A model generated the notes under the pieces. That model worked only from the letters and a program-made list of their open reading frames with translations. It was not told where the DNA came from and did not search any database. DNA of 64,000 nt. Origin: Caulobacter rhizosphaerae (GTDB lineage Bacteria > Pseudomonadota > Alphaproteobacteria > Caulobacterales > Caulobacteraceae). Both the position numbers and the translations under genes were made by a program. Position 1 is the first letter of the stretch. Each line of letters opens with the position of its first letter. The DNA lies in the NCBI RefSeq assembly GCF_010977555.1, contig NZ_CP048815.1, forward strand, positions 4,828,501 through 4,892,500, in the 5' to 3' direction. Positions 56,143-64,000 of the stretch are shown piece after piece.

Positions 56143-56640
56143 ATGACCCAAGCCTCCGACAATCTGCCTCCGCCGGCGCCGACGTTCGGCCGCGCGCTGT
56201 CCAGCCTGGCCCTCGGCGCGACCTGGGGCGCGGGTCTGGTCAGCCTCGGCGTCGGGGCGATGCTGGTGGGCCTGCAACTCGGCTCGCCCCACCCCACCGA
56301 AGGCGTCCCGTCGCTGCTCGTCCCGCTGATTTTCTCGATGCTCGCCGCGTTCGTCGTCGCCTTCTTCGTCTGGTTCATGGGTCTGATGGTCGTAGGGGCG
56401 CCGGGCTGGTGGACGCTGCACCGGCTGGGCATGCGATCGCGCTGGGCCGCCGCCGCGCTTGGATCCGTCCTGGCCCCGGCGGCCTGCGCCGCCTGGAGCG
56501 TCTGGATCGCTTGGCCGTCGATCTCCCCGACCCAGACCCTCAGGGACGGACTGGTCCTCGACGCGATCCTGGCCGCCATGGGCGCGGTCGTCGGCGGGAT
56601 CGTGGTCGTCCACGCCTATCGCCCGGAGCCCAGGTCATGA
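56143..56640 (+). CDS. Four-helix integral membrane protein (unknown), first gene of the ArsR-controlled operon
   Basis: A 165-residue protein with four hydrophobic helices (about 17-42, 55-82, 95-125, 132-155) after a polar N-terminus MTQASDNLPPPAPTFGRALS. Motifs worth noting are GWWTLHRLGMRSRWAAAALG between helices 2 and 3. No family recognised. It overlaps the Coq7-like gene by four bases (ATGA at 56637-56640), so it is translated with it. The role may be as a membrane partner of the two downstream oxygenases, but there is no direct evidence. Confidence 0.82.
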   Translation: MTQASDNLPPPAPTFGRALSSLALGATWGAGLVSLGVGAMLVGLQLGSPHPTEGVPSLLVPLIFSMLAAFVVAFFVWFMGLMVVGAPGWWTLHRLGMRSRWAAAALGSVLAPAACAAWSVWIAWPSISPTQTLRDGLVLDAILAAMGAVVGGIVVVHAYRPEPRS

Positions 56641-57224
56641 ACCTCACCGAGCAACAGGACCCCGCCCGCATCATCCGCCGCATCCTGCGCGTCAACGACG
56701 CCGGCGAGCGCGGCGGGGTGGCGATGTACCAGACCCAATTGGCGGTGGCGCGCTGGCGATGCCCCGAGGTGGTCCCGTTCCTGGAACTGACCCGCGACCA
56801 CGAGGCCGACCACGCCCGGCGCTTTCGGGCGCTGATGCCCTCGCGCGGGGCCAAGGCCTGCCGGCTGCCCTGGATCTGGACGATCGGAGCGGCGGCGATG
56901 GGCGCGGCCACGGCGGTGTTCGGGGCGCGGGCGATCTATCTGTGCACCGAAGTCGTCGAGCGCGGCGTCCATCAGCATCTGTCGGTCCAGCTGGCCTTCG
57001 TCCGCGACCACGATCCCGAGCTCGCCGCGCTGATCGAGTCGGTGGCGGCCGACGAGGCCGAGCACTACCAGCACGCGGTGAGGCTGCGCGGCGACCGCCG
57101 CGCGCCGCTGAGCGGGCTGTTCGACGCGGCGATCACCGCCAGCACGGAAGTCCTGATGTGGCTGTCGACGCGCGGCGACGTCGCCCGGCTGGCGCGGCGG
57201 CTGGAGACGGAAGGCGCGCGATGA
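56637..57224 (+). CDS. Coq7-like di-iron hydroxylase (demethoxyubiquinone hydroxylase family)
   Basis: A 195-residue four-helix-bundle di-iron protein. The ligand set expected for Coq7 is present: Glu in NDAGERGG, the first E-x-x-H in LTRDHEADHARR, Glu in CTEVVERGVHQHL and the second E-x-x-H in AADEAEHYQHA. A hydrophobic pair WTIGAAAMGAATAVFG sits between the halves, as in membrane-dipping Coq7. Coq7 hydroxylates demethoxyubiquinone in ubiquinone synthesis; membership is clear, the substrate here is not proven. The gene overlaps both its neighbours by four bases and so is made in step with a membrane protein and a desaturase under probable ArsR control, an unusual setting for a ubiquinone gene. 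Confidence 0.9.
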   Translation: MNLTEQQDPARIIRRILRVNDAGERGGVAMYQTQLAVARWRCPEVVPFLELTRDHEADHARRFRALMPSRGAKACRLPWIWTIGAAAMGAATAVFGARAIYLCTEVVERGVHQHLSVQLAFVRDHDPELAALIESVAADEAEHYQHAVRLRGDRRAPLSGLFDAAITASTEVLMWLSTRGDVARLARRLETEGAR

Positions 57225-58129
57225 CCCACGCCCACGACGATCCCTACGCCGTGCACTCGATCCTTGAGGACGCCGGCGGCGACGCCGTGACGGGCCGCGT
57301 GGTCTGGGCGCCGGCGACCTCGCTGTGGCAGGGCGTCATGCTGGCCGGGGCCCTGGCCGCGCCGTTCTTCTTTAGCTGGAGCGGCCTGCTGGTGTTCGTC
57401 GCCCTGACCGGCGCCACCCTGCTGGTCGGGCACTCGGTCGGCTTCCATCGGCGGCTGATCCACGGCAGCTTCCAGAGCCCGCTATGGCTGGACCACCTGA
57501 TGATGTACCTCGGCACGCTGGTGGGCATGAGCGGGCCGCTGGCGATGATCGAGGGCCACGACCTGCGCGACTGGGGCCAGCGCCAGCCCGCCTGCCATCC
57601 CTACCTGTCCAACCGGGCCGGTTTCTGGACCGACTATGCCTGGAACCTGCACGGCCGGCTGGTGCTGGCCTCGCCGCCGCGCGTCGCCCTTCCGGAACGG
57701 ATCGCCGGCGACCGGTTCTATCGCTTCCTCGAGCGCACCTGGATGCTGCAGCAGCTGCCGGTGGCGATCGTGCTGTTCGTGGGCGGCGGCTGGCCGTGGC
57801 TGCTGTGGGGCGTCTGCGCGCGGGTCTGCGTGTCGGTGACCGGCCACTGGTACGTCGGCCGCCTGGCCCACCGGACGGGACCGCAGCGGTGGCTGGTCGA
57901 GACCTCGGGCGTCCAGGCCCACGACGTGCCCTGGGCGGCGATCCCGACCATGGGCGAGGCCTGGCACAACAACCACCACGCCTGGCCGGGCTCGGCGAAG
58001 CTGGGGCTGTATCCGGGCCAGGCGGACTGGGGCTTCGCGTTCATCCGCCTGCTGGAGCGGCTGGGCCTGGCCTGGGACGTGCGCACGCCGGAGACTCTGC
58101 CGGAAAGGGCGGGGCTGGCGCGGGCGTGA
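57221..58129 (+). CDS. Membrane fatty-acid (acyl-CoA) desaturase
   Basis: A 302-residue integral-membrane di-iron desaturase. The first His box is GHSVGFHRRLIHGSF, a second region is IEGHDLRDWGQRQPACH (H-x...H; the usual H-x-x-H-H is not seen, so this box is variant) and the third is EAWHNNHHAWPGSAKLG. Membrane segments lie at about 33-75 and 160-215. The family introduces double bonds (usually delta-9) into acyl chains. The ATG overlaps the coq7-like stop by four bases (ATGA at 57221-57224). It is last in the operon and is followed by a diverged repeat and the IS1111 element. Chain position and natural acyl donor are unknown. Confidence 0.9.
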   Translation: MTHAHDDPYAVHSILEDAGGDAVTGRVVWAPATSLWQGVMLAGALAAPFFFSWSGLLVFVALTGATLLVGHSVGFHRRLIHGSFQSPLWLDHLMMYLGTLVGMSGPLAMIEGHDLRDWGQRQPACHPYLSNRAGFWTDYAWNLHGRLVLASPPRVALPERIAGDRFYRFLERTWMLQQLPVAIVLFVGGGWPWLLWGVCARVCVSVTGHWYVGRLAHRTGPQRWLVETSGVQAHDVPWAAIPTMGEAWHNNHHAWPGSAKLGLYPGQADWGFAFIRLLERLGLAWDVRTPETLPERAGLARA

Positions 58130-58160
58130 GGGATTTCCATCCCCCGCTCGCCCCCAATCC

Positions 58161-58288
58161 CGTCATCTTCGGACTTGTCCGAGGCCCCCTCGTCCAGCCG
58201 CGCTGTCGATCGACGGGAGGCCGCGACCTCACCGCCTCTCGGATCGTCCTTCTTCGCGGTGGAAGCAGGGGTCCTCAGAACAAGTCCG
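58161..58288. repeat. Diverged palindromic repeat related to family C
   Basis: CGTCATCTTCGGACTTGTCCGAGG... at 58161 and CCTCAGAACAAGTCCGAGGA near 58271-58290 form inverted arms, with AGGGGTCCTC/GAGGCCCCC inside. It lies immediately upstream of the IS1111 element. Confidence 0.7.
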
Positions 58289-58326
58289 AGGAGCGGACGT
58301 TCGCAACATCCGAGAAGGGTGATGGG

Positions 58327-59672
58327 GTGGACGCCCCCCGACGGCATCTACGTGCCAGAGTGAGGTGTGTTGAACTTCACTCGAGGGAGGCGCCCATGGG
58401 CGAGCTTACCATCATCGGGCTGGATATCGCGAAGTCAGTATTCCAGGCCCACGGAGCCGATGCAGCCGGCACGGTTATATTCCGGAAGAAGCTTGGGCGA
58501 GGCCGGCTGCTGGCGTTTTTCGCCGGGCAGCCTCGCTGCTTGGTCGCCATGGAGGCCTGCGCCGGAGCCCATCACTGGGGCCGTGAGCTGGAGGCGCTCG
58601 GCCATACGGTCAAATTGATCCCGCCGGCCTACGTGAAGCCCTTCGTGAAGCGGCAGAAGAACGACGAGGCCGATGCGGAGGCCATCTGCGAGGCGGCCCA
58701 GCGGCCGACGATGCGCTTCGTGCCCGTGAAGAGCCGCGAGCAACAGGCCAGCGGGGTGGTGTTCCGCGCCCGGGATCTGCTGGTGCGCCAGCGCACGCAG
58801 ATCATGAACGGCCTGCGCGGCCATCTGGCCGAGTTCGGGTATGTCGCCCCAAAGGGGGTGATGTACGTCCAGCGCCTGGTTGCCGAGATCGAGGATCCCG
58901 CGAGCCAACTGCCGCCGGCTGCCCGCGTTAGCCTGCAAGTCATGGTGCGGATGCTGGCCGCGCTGGAGACGGAGATCGCCAGCCTCGATGCCGAGATCGC
59001 CCGTCGCGCCAAGGAGGATCTTGTCGCTCGGCGGCTGATGACGATCCCAGGCATTGGACCTGTCACGGCCTCGGCCATGGTCGCCCTGGCCCCGGGAGCA
59101 GAGTCCTTCCGCTGCGGGCGGGACTTCTCGGCCTGGTTGGGCCTAACGCCTGTCCAACGATCGAGCGGCGGCAAACAGAAGCTGGGCCAGATCACCAAGG
59201 CGGGCGAGCGAACCTTGCGACGATTGCTGGTGATCGGCGCCAGCGCCGTGATCAAGCAGGCGCTCATCCGTGGCGCGCCGCCTGGATCATGGCTGGCGCA
59301 GATGCTGGCCCGCAAGCCGCGAATGCTCGTGGCTGTGGCCTTGGCCAACAAGACCGCGAGGATCATTTGGGCGCTCCTGGCTAGAGGCGGCGTCTACAGG
59401 GCTCCGGCGCTGACGGCCTAACAGCCGCCGGCTCCAGAGGCGTCGAAGCGTAGTCGGACGACGGAGGGTATGGCGCACAGTCGGTGAGACGGGATCGGGA
59501 AAACCAGGGCTTACCACCGTGCCTCTCTTGAGCACGCTATGGGTGATTTGGACCTGATCCGCGAACTTCCATACAGGCCAGCGCTGAAGGGCGCACAACA
59601 GGCCGGACAGATGGCAGCATCCGATCGAGCGTCAAAGCTTCAAATCCGTCTTGCGCTGAAGGGGGCGTCCAC
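58327..59672 (+). mobile_element. IS1111-type insertion sequence (IS110 family)
   Basis: Bounded by a 12-bp subterminal inverted repeat, GTGGACGCCCCC (58327-58338) and GGGGGCGTCCAC (59661-59672). Subterminal repeats a few bases inside the ends are the mark of the IS1111 group. It encloses the transposase at 58396-59421 and a 240-bp non-coding right end, where elements of this group encode their guide RNA. The outermost bases cannot be fixed. Confidence 0.85.
58396..59421 (+). CDS. IS1111-type (IS110-family) transposase
   Basis: A 341-residue DEDD recombinase. The N-terminal domain has TIIGLDIAKSVFQAHG (Asp), CLVAMEACAGAHHWGREL (Glu) and QKNDEADAEAICEA (two Asp), with PPAYVKPFVKRQ before the last. 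The C-terminal Transposase_20 domain has LMTIPGIGPVTASAMVALAP, then LTPVQRSSGGKQKLGQITKA with the nucleophilic Ser in RSSGGK. The catalytic set is intact. It is unrelated in sequence detail to the IS110-group transposase at 43940 apart from fold, so the window holds two different subgroups of the family. Confidence 0.94.
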   Translation: MGELTIIGLDIAKSVFQAHGADAAGTVIFRKKLGRGRLLAFFAGQPRCLVAMEACAGAHHWGRELEALGHTVKLIPPAYVKPFVKRQKNDEADAEAICEAAQRPTMRFVPVKSREQQASGVVFRARDLLVRQRTQIMNGLRGHLAEFGYVAPKGVMYVQRLVAEIEDPASQLPPAARVSLQVMVRMLAALETEIASLDAEIARRAKEDLVARRLMTIPGIGPVTASAMVALAPGAESFRCGRDFSAWLGLTPVQRSSGGKQKLGQITKAGERTLRRLLVIGASAVIKQALIRGAPPGSWLAQMLARKPRMLVAVALANKTARIIWALLARGGVYRAPALTA

Positions 59673-59732
59673 AGATGGTGGGCGGACATTAGGCGTCGTA
59701 GCTTCACCAAGACCTAAGGTGCGAGATTGTAG
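59422..59732. other. Non-coding right end of the IS1111 element and flank
   Basis: A stretch of 311 bp after the transposase stop. Up to 59672 it belongs to the element and may encode its guide RNA; it contains short repeats such as GCGCTGAAGGG (59581-59591) and GCGCTGAAGGGG (59653-59664). The remaining 60 bp precede the small membrane protein gene. No gene seen. Confidence 0.5.
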
Positions 59733-60080
59733 ATGGCCGCCGCCGATCCCGATGATCCTACGATGGAAGAGATAGAGCGCGCTTGGCGGCGTCCTCGATC
59801 GAACGGCAGGCCTACGGGGTGGCGACGTGTGTATTATTCCGGCCTAGCCTACTACGGGCTCGTATTTTCTTACCTGTGGCGGTTCTTCGGTGTCCTCATC
59901 ATCGTAGGGAACAGCTGGATGAGCTTGCACGACCCCACCATCAGGGCAGCTTGGTTTCCCCTCTGGATCAGCGCGCTACTCCTCGTCGGCGTGCTGGGTA
60001 TCGGCCATATCATTGGCCGATTGGCCTCTTGGTGGATTATCAAAGTCACGGGGCGGGCGCCTTGGGCGAGCAGCAAATAG
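59733..60080 (+). CDS. Small membrane protein next to the IS (unknown)
   Basis: A 115-residue protein: a polar N-terminus MAAADPDDPTMEEIERAWRR, then hydrophobic segments at about 37-60 (LVFSYLWRFFGVLIIVGNSW) and about 74-93 (LWISALLLVGVLGIGHIIGR), and a basic tail KVTGRAPWASSK. No family recognised. It uses more A/T-ending codons than its neighbours, consistent with recent acquisition together with the neighbouring IS. An alternative start is the Met in PTMEEIERAW (59763). No SD sequence is obvious. Confidence 0.6.
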   Translation: MAAADPDDPTMEEIERAWRRPRSNGRPTGWRRVYYSGLAYYGLVFSYLWRFFGVLIIVGNSWMSLHDPTIRAAWFPLWISALLLVGVLGIGHIIGRLASWWIIKVTGRAPWASSK

Positions 60081-60246
60081 CGCCTCTCTGAACGGTCCGA
60101 CTTGGGTCGTTCGTCGCCGGGAGCATCGCGCGAGCGTTTGGACATTCGGCGGCGTTGCCGTGAGCGGACGTTCCCAACTTCGGCAAGGGGTGGAAGTCGG
60201 ACTTTTAGCGCCTCGCTTTCGCTCTTAGCTGCGCGAGTAACGCGAC

Positions 60247-60471
60247 CTAGTCGCCAGCCAGTGAACCGTCGTTTTTATGACGGGTGGCCAACGCGGTCAG
60301 GTGCTTTTCCACGGCCTTCTTGTGAGCCTCGCCTGACTTCTTGCGAGCCTCATCCCACAACGCCTGTCTCGCGCTTGCAGGCGTCGTGGGGGCGCGCCTC
60401 CCCTCCACCCCCGCTGCTTTGCCGCGGGCGCTACTTGTCCGGGTTCGGCTCGCAGAAACTACACTAGACAT
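60247..60471 (-). CDS. Small basic protein (74 residues, doubtful)
   Basis: A 74-residue frame starting MSSVVSASRTRTSSARGKAA, with a helical, Lys/Arg-rich second half (ARQALWDEARKKSGEAHKKA, VEKHLTALATRHKNDG). The basic helical pattern could be nucleic-acid binding. Nothing is recognised. Support is limited to reading-frame length, composition and the absence of any better frame in this stretch; the frame remains open far upstream but that sequence lies antisense to the lipoprotein gene. It lies in the accessory patch after the IS1111 element. Confidence 0.4.
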   Translation of the reverse strand: MSSVVSASRTRTSSARGKAAGVEGRRAPTTPASARQALWDEARKKSGEAHKKAVEKHLTALATRHKNDGSLAGD

Positions 60472-60591
60472 GCCACCAAGGTACCGCCCGCCACCGCCTA
60501 CGCAAGCGGGGTTCGTGATGACGATATCCAACGCGCGGGTGTCGCCATAGGTTTGGGCATGGTCAAGTTCAGCCGCGTTCGAGGGAAACCA

Positions 60592-61134
60592 ATGCCGAGA
60601 CCAACCCTGACCATGGGGCGGTTCGCGCCGGCCGTCGCGGCGCTGGGCCTCCTGCTCGGCGCCTGTTCGCCCAAGACGCCGGAGCAACAGGCCAAGGAGG
60701 CTGTGGCCGCCGTCAATGCGGCGGCGAACAGCGCCACACAGCCCTACGGCGACGCCCTGCTGTCGCCTGCAGACCTGACCCAGGCCCAGGCGGGTACGTT
60801 GAGAGGTTATCGCGAGGACGCCGCCCGGCTGTCGATCCACTACATGCTCAAAGGCCCCGGGGAGGCCAACGCGCCGGAAGCTCGCCGCTGGATCGCGCTC
60901 GCGGCCGCCACGGGATCCAGCCAGGCGATCCAGAACTATGTCGACCTGCTCCGGTTCAGCGACGCACCGGCCGACTGCGTCGAGGCTCGCGCGCAGATCG
61001 CCAAGGCCAAGACGCTGTACGCGCGCGAGATCGCCGCCGCCAAGGCCAAGAACCTGCGCGACGCCAAGGTCGAGGCGCTGGAGAATATTCGTGACCGGGA
61101 GCGGCAGGTGGCCGCCTACGGTTGCGGGCGGTGA
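60592..61134 (+). CDS. Putative lipoprotein, Ala-rich helical (unknown)
   Basis: A 180-residue exported protein with lipoprotein signal MPRPTLTMGRFAPAVAALGL and the lipobox LLGACS, so the mature protein starts at a lipidated Cys. The mature chain is helical: QQAKEAVAAVNAAANSATQP, LRGYREDAARLSIHYMLKGP, then RRWIALAAATGSSQAIQNYV, which resembles Sel1/TPR-type helical repeats. Two further Cys are in PADCVEAR and AYGCGR. The ATG at 60592 is preferred because GAGGG lies 7 bases upstream; TTG/ATG starts at 60553 and 60559 are alternatives. It is upstream of and convergent with folP. Confidence 0.82.
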   Translation: MPRPTLTMGRFAPAVAALGLLLGACSPKTPEQQAKEAVAAVNAAANSATQPYGDALLSPADLTQAQAGTLRGYREDAARLSIHYMLKGPGEANAPEARRWIALAAATGSSQAIQNYVDLLRFSDAPADCVEARAQIAKAKTLYAREIAAAKAKNLRDAKVEALENIRDRERQVAAYGCGR

Positions 61135-61175
61135 CCCACCGGGCGGCGGCTCAGGTCGAAAACCGCTCCTGAGCC

Positions 61176-61991
61176 CTACGCGCCGCCGATCGCCCCCCAT
61201 ACCGCCAGCGCCTGGGCCGTCTCGCGCACGTCGTGGACCCGCACCGCCGCGACGCCGGACGCGGCGGCGTGCAGGTGAGCGGCCAGGGAGCCGCCGAGGC
61301 GGGCGGCGGGGTCGGCGCCCAGCGGGTCCAGGGCGGCGATGAAGCGCTTGCGGCTGGCGCCCAGCAGGATCGGATAGCCCAGGGCCGCCAGGCGCGGCAG
61401 GGCGGCCAGCAGGGCCAGGTTGTGGGCCGGGGTCTTGCCGAAGCCGATTCCCGGATCCAGCCAGATCTTCTCGCGCGCCACCCCGGCGGCCATGGCGGTC
61501 AGGGCCCGGGCCAGCAGGAAGGCCTCGACCTCGGCGACGACGTCGTCGTAGCGCGGGTCGTCCTGCATGGTCCCCGGCTCGCCCAGCATGTGCATCAGCA
61601 CGACCTCGCAGCCCAGTTCGGCGGCGACCTCCGGCGCATCGGGGGCGAAGCGCAGGGCGGCGACGTCGTTCCAGAGGCTGGCCCCGGCGGCGACGGCCGC
61701 GCGGGCCACGGCGGGCTTCATGGTGTCGATCGAGATCGTCACGTCGCTGACCGCGCGGATCGCGGCGATCAGCGGCGCGACGCGGGCGATCTCCTCGGCG
61801 GCGGGGACCGGCGTCGCGCCGGGCCGGGTGCTCTCGCCGCCGATGTCGAGGATGTCGGCCCCGTCGTCGACCAGCCGCAGGGCCCGGTCCAGGGCGGCGG
61901 CGGGATCCAGGAACCGCCCGCCGTCCGAGAAGCTGTCGGGCGTGACGTTGACGATCCCCATGACGCGGGGGCGGGGGTGGTGGGTGGTCAT
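61176..61991 (-). CDS. folP: Dihydropteroate synthase
   Basis: Condenses para-aminobenzoate with dihydropterin pyrophosphate in folate synthesis; the sulfonamide target. The 271-residue TIM-barrel protein begins MTTHHPRPRVMGIVNVTPDS. It has the two family signatures: MGIVNVTPDSFSDGGRF and GADILDIGGESTRPGA. The C-terminal GYPILLGASRKRFIAALDPL contributes the sulfonamide/pABA site (Ser and Arg of the SRKRF motif). Wild-type-like throughout; no resistance insertion seen. It is downstream of the YbjN-like gene and ftsH on the same strand, as in many alphaproteobacteria where ftsH and folP are near each other. Confidence 0.97.
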   Translation of the reverse strand: MTTHHPRPRVMGIVNVTPDSFSDGGRFLDPAAALDRALRLVDDGADILDIGGESTRPGATPVPAAEEIARVAPLIAAIRAVSDVTISIDTMKPAVARAAVAAGASLWNDVAALRFAPDAPEVAAELGCEVVLMHMLGEPGTMQDDPRYDDVVAEVEAFLLARALTAMAAGVAREKIWLDPGIGFGKTPAHNLALLAALPRLAALGYPILLGASRKRFIAALDPLGADPAARLGGSLAAHLHAAASGVAAVRVHDVRETAQALAVWGAIGGA

Positions 61992-62031
61992 AGGAGCGTT
62001 CTAAAGCAGGTTCGCTCTTGCTCCCACCAAT

Positions 62032-62063
62032 CCGCTCATCCCGGTGAGTGCCGGGATGAGCGG
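62032..62063. repeat. Short palindromic repeat, family B
   Basis: CCGCTCATCCCGG...CCGGGATGAGCGG in the folP/YbjN spacer, the same element as at 15560-15589. It begins 13 bp before the YbjN-like stop codon on the minus strand's 3' side and may act as a 3' hairpin. Confidence 0.85.
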
Positions 62064-62076
62064 GGTTGTTGGTTCC

Positions 62077-62547
62077 CTACCAGTCGATGAACGTCGTGAA
62101 ATTGCCGATCATCCCGGTCCAGACGCCGAAGTCGTCGTCCAGGCCCGCCATGGTGCGGCCGGCGTTCACATTGACGTCGTACTGGACGTAGGGGTCGCCG
62201 TCGTCGTCGAGATAGACCTTCAGGTAGCGGTTCTTGCGGTTCCACTCGTTGGCCTTCTCCAGCTTCAGCGGCTCCTTCAGGTCGAAGCCGGCCGAGAACT
62301 GCAGGGCCTTGCAGCGCTTGGCCTCGCTGCAGTCGTAGAAATAGATCTTGAAGTCGTGGCCTTCGGCGGCGCTGTTGATCATCGGATCGTCCGACGAATC
62401 CTTGGTCAGCTCGGCCTTGTAGCCCGCCTTCTGCAGCCAGGCCGCCACCTCGGGGCCGGTCATGCCGTCCTTGTGGATCTCCTCGGCCCGGGCCGCTCCG
62501 CCTAGGAGCGCCGTCGCGGCCGCCAGGGCGATGATCGCCGTCTTCAT
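62077..62547 (-). CDS. Exported YbjN-domain protein
   Basis: A 156-residue protein with a signal peptide MKTAIIALAAATALLGGAAR followed by AEE. The mature part follows the YbjN (type III secretion chaperone-like) pattern: a helix with MTGPEVAAWLQKAGYKAELT, strands around DDPMINSAAEGHDFKIYFYD, then CKALQFSAGFDLKEPLKLEK, NEWNRKNRYLKVYLDDDGDP and a final helix to FTTFIDW. The NxWN-x-x-x-R-(F/Y)-x-(K/R) motif is typical of YbjN proteins. Two Cys (YDCSEAKRC) could form a disulfide in the periplasm. Exact role unknown; family members occur widely in Caulobacterales. It lies between ftsH and folP, same strand. Confidence 0.85.
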   Translation of the reverse strand: MKTAIIALAAATALLGGAARAEEIHKDGMTGPEVAAWLQKAGYKAELTKDSSDDPMINSAAEGHDFKIYFYDCSEAKRCKALQFSAGFDLKEPLKLEKANEWNRKNRYLKVYLDDDGDPYVQYDVNVNAGRTMAGLDDDFGVWTGMIGNFTTFIDW

Positions 62548-62627
62548 GTCATGCCTCCCCGCCGCAAGCTCGCGGCCAGGGTGCAGGCTAGCGGCGCCCG
62601 CCCCGGACGCAAAGCGAGCGGCAAAGA

Positions 62628-62659
62628 AAAAGCCGGATCGGCGAACCGGTCCGGCTTTT
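62628..62659 (-). terminator. Intrinsic terminator downstream of ftsH
   Basis: A 10-bp stem AAAAGCCGGA/TCCGGCTTTT (62628-62637 with 62650-62659) with an inner 3-bp extension, followed on the minus strand by TTTCTTTG. It ends the ftsH transcript before the YbjN-like gene; a family A repeat lies between it and ftsH. Confidence 0.85.
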
Positions 62660-62718
62660 CCAGGCTTGTCGGCCGGAAGGGCCCAAGGCGTGTCGACCTT
62701 CAGCGCCGGGGCCGGAAA

Positions 62719-62805
62719 CCTCGTCCTTCGACAAGCTCAGGATGAGGTTTTCGACTGCCGAGGCCTGCACAATGGTCCTCATCCTGAGCTTGTCGAAGGA
62801 CGAGG
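62719..62805. repeat. Palindromic intergenic repeat, family A, after ftsH
   Basis: Arms 62719-62747 and 62777-62805, nearly identical in sequence and spacing to the copies at 46573-46657 and 11053-11133. It lies in the ftsH 3' untranslated region, ahead of the terminator. Confidence 0.9.
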
Positions 62806-62831
62806 ACCACGCGCGGCTTTGAAGATCGCCC

Positions 62832-64000
<1,169 letters not shown>

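Overview
The window is GC-rich, densely coded bacterial DNA from an alphaproteobacterium, most probably a member of Caulobacteraceae (Caulobacter or a close relative). This assignment is inferred from gene content: an imuA-imuB-dnaE2 mutagenesis operon preceded by a GTTC-N7-GTTC LexA box, a serC-serA operon, the secE-nusG-rpl-rpoBC-rps-fusA gene order, an MCP and hybrid histidine kinases, and DUF1328-, VanZ- and YbjN-type proteins. No database search was possible.

Layout. (1) From about 1 to 28.1 kb on the minus strand runs the information-processing backbone in the order tRNA-Trp, secE, nusG, rplK, rplA, rplJ, rplL, rpoB, rpoC, rpsL, rpsG, fusA (fusA is cut by the left edge). Accessory genes split it at four places: a MerR/glutaredoxin-MauE pair with a GNAT and a cupin lipoprotein (24.6-27.0 kb), a secreted alpha/beta hydrolase-HIT fusion with a flavoprotein and a VapB-like antitoxin (20.3-23.2 kb), a GH31 glycosidase with two small genes (15.6-18.6 kb), and a membrane-anchored protein, an MCP and a GST/LysR pair (2.3-6.7 kb). 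Backbone blocks end in strong intrinsic terminators after nusG, rplA, rplL and rpoC. (2) 28-37 kb: small secreted or lipoprotein genes, ferredoxin-NADP reductase, moeA, a nucleotide-sugar dehydratase of the CapD/WbpM type, a hybrid histidine kinase, and an alpha/beta hydrolase with C-terminal TPRs. (3) 37.2-43.1 kb: the SOS operon imuA-imuB-dnaE2, in which a palindromic repeat lies in frame inside imuB and another member fills the imuB-dnaE2 spacer. (4) 43.1-48.8 kb: VanZ-like protein, an IS110-type element inserted between the arms of the same repeat family, serC-serA with a candidate serC-motif leader, and two small genes. (5) 49-55.7 kb: a second hybrid kinase, a secreted Arg/Tyr-rich protein, PhzF, a nucleotidyltransferase coupled to thiD, and a pair of overlapping exported unknowns. 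(6) 55.7-58.1 kb: an ArsR-type repressor divergent from a tightly overlapping operon of a membrane protein, a Coq7-like di-iron hydroxylase and a fatty-acid desaturase. (7) 58.2-60.5 kb: a small accessory patch with an IS1111-type element and two unknowns. (8) 60.6-64 kb: a lipoprotein, folP, a YbjN-like exported protein and ftsH (cut by the right edge).

Palindromic intergenic repeats of several families are scattered throughout and flank many genes. Regulation visible in sequence: a MerR-type promoter with a 20-bp spacer and an 18-bp dyad, the LexA box, a candidate ArsR operator region, a perfect 10-bp inverted repeat upstream of phzF, a hairpin touching the start of the gene at 48005-48433, and two perfect DnaA 9-mers in intergenic DNA.
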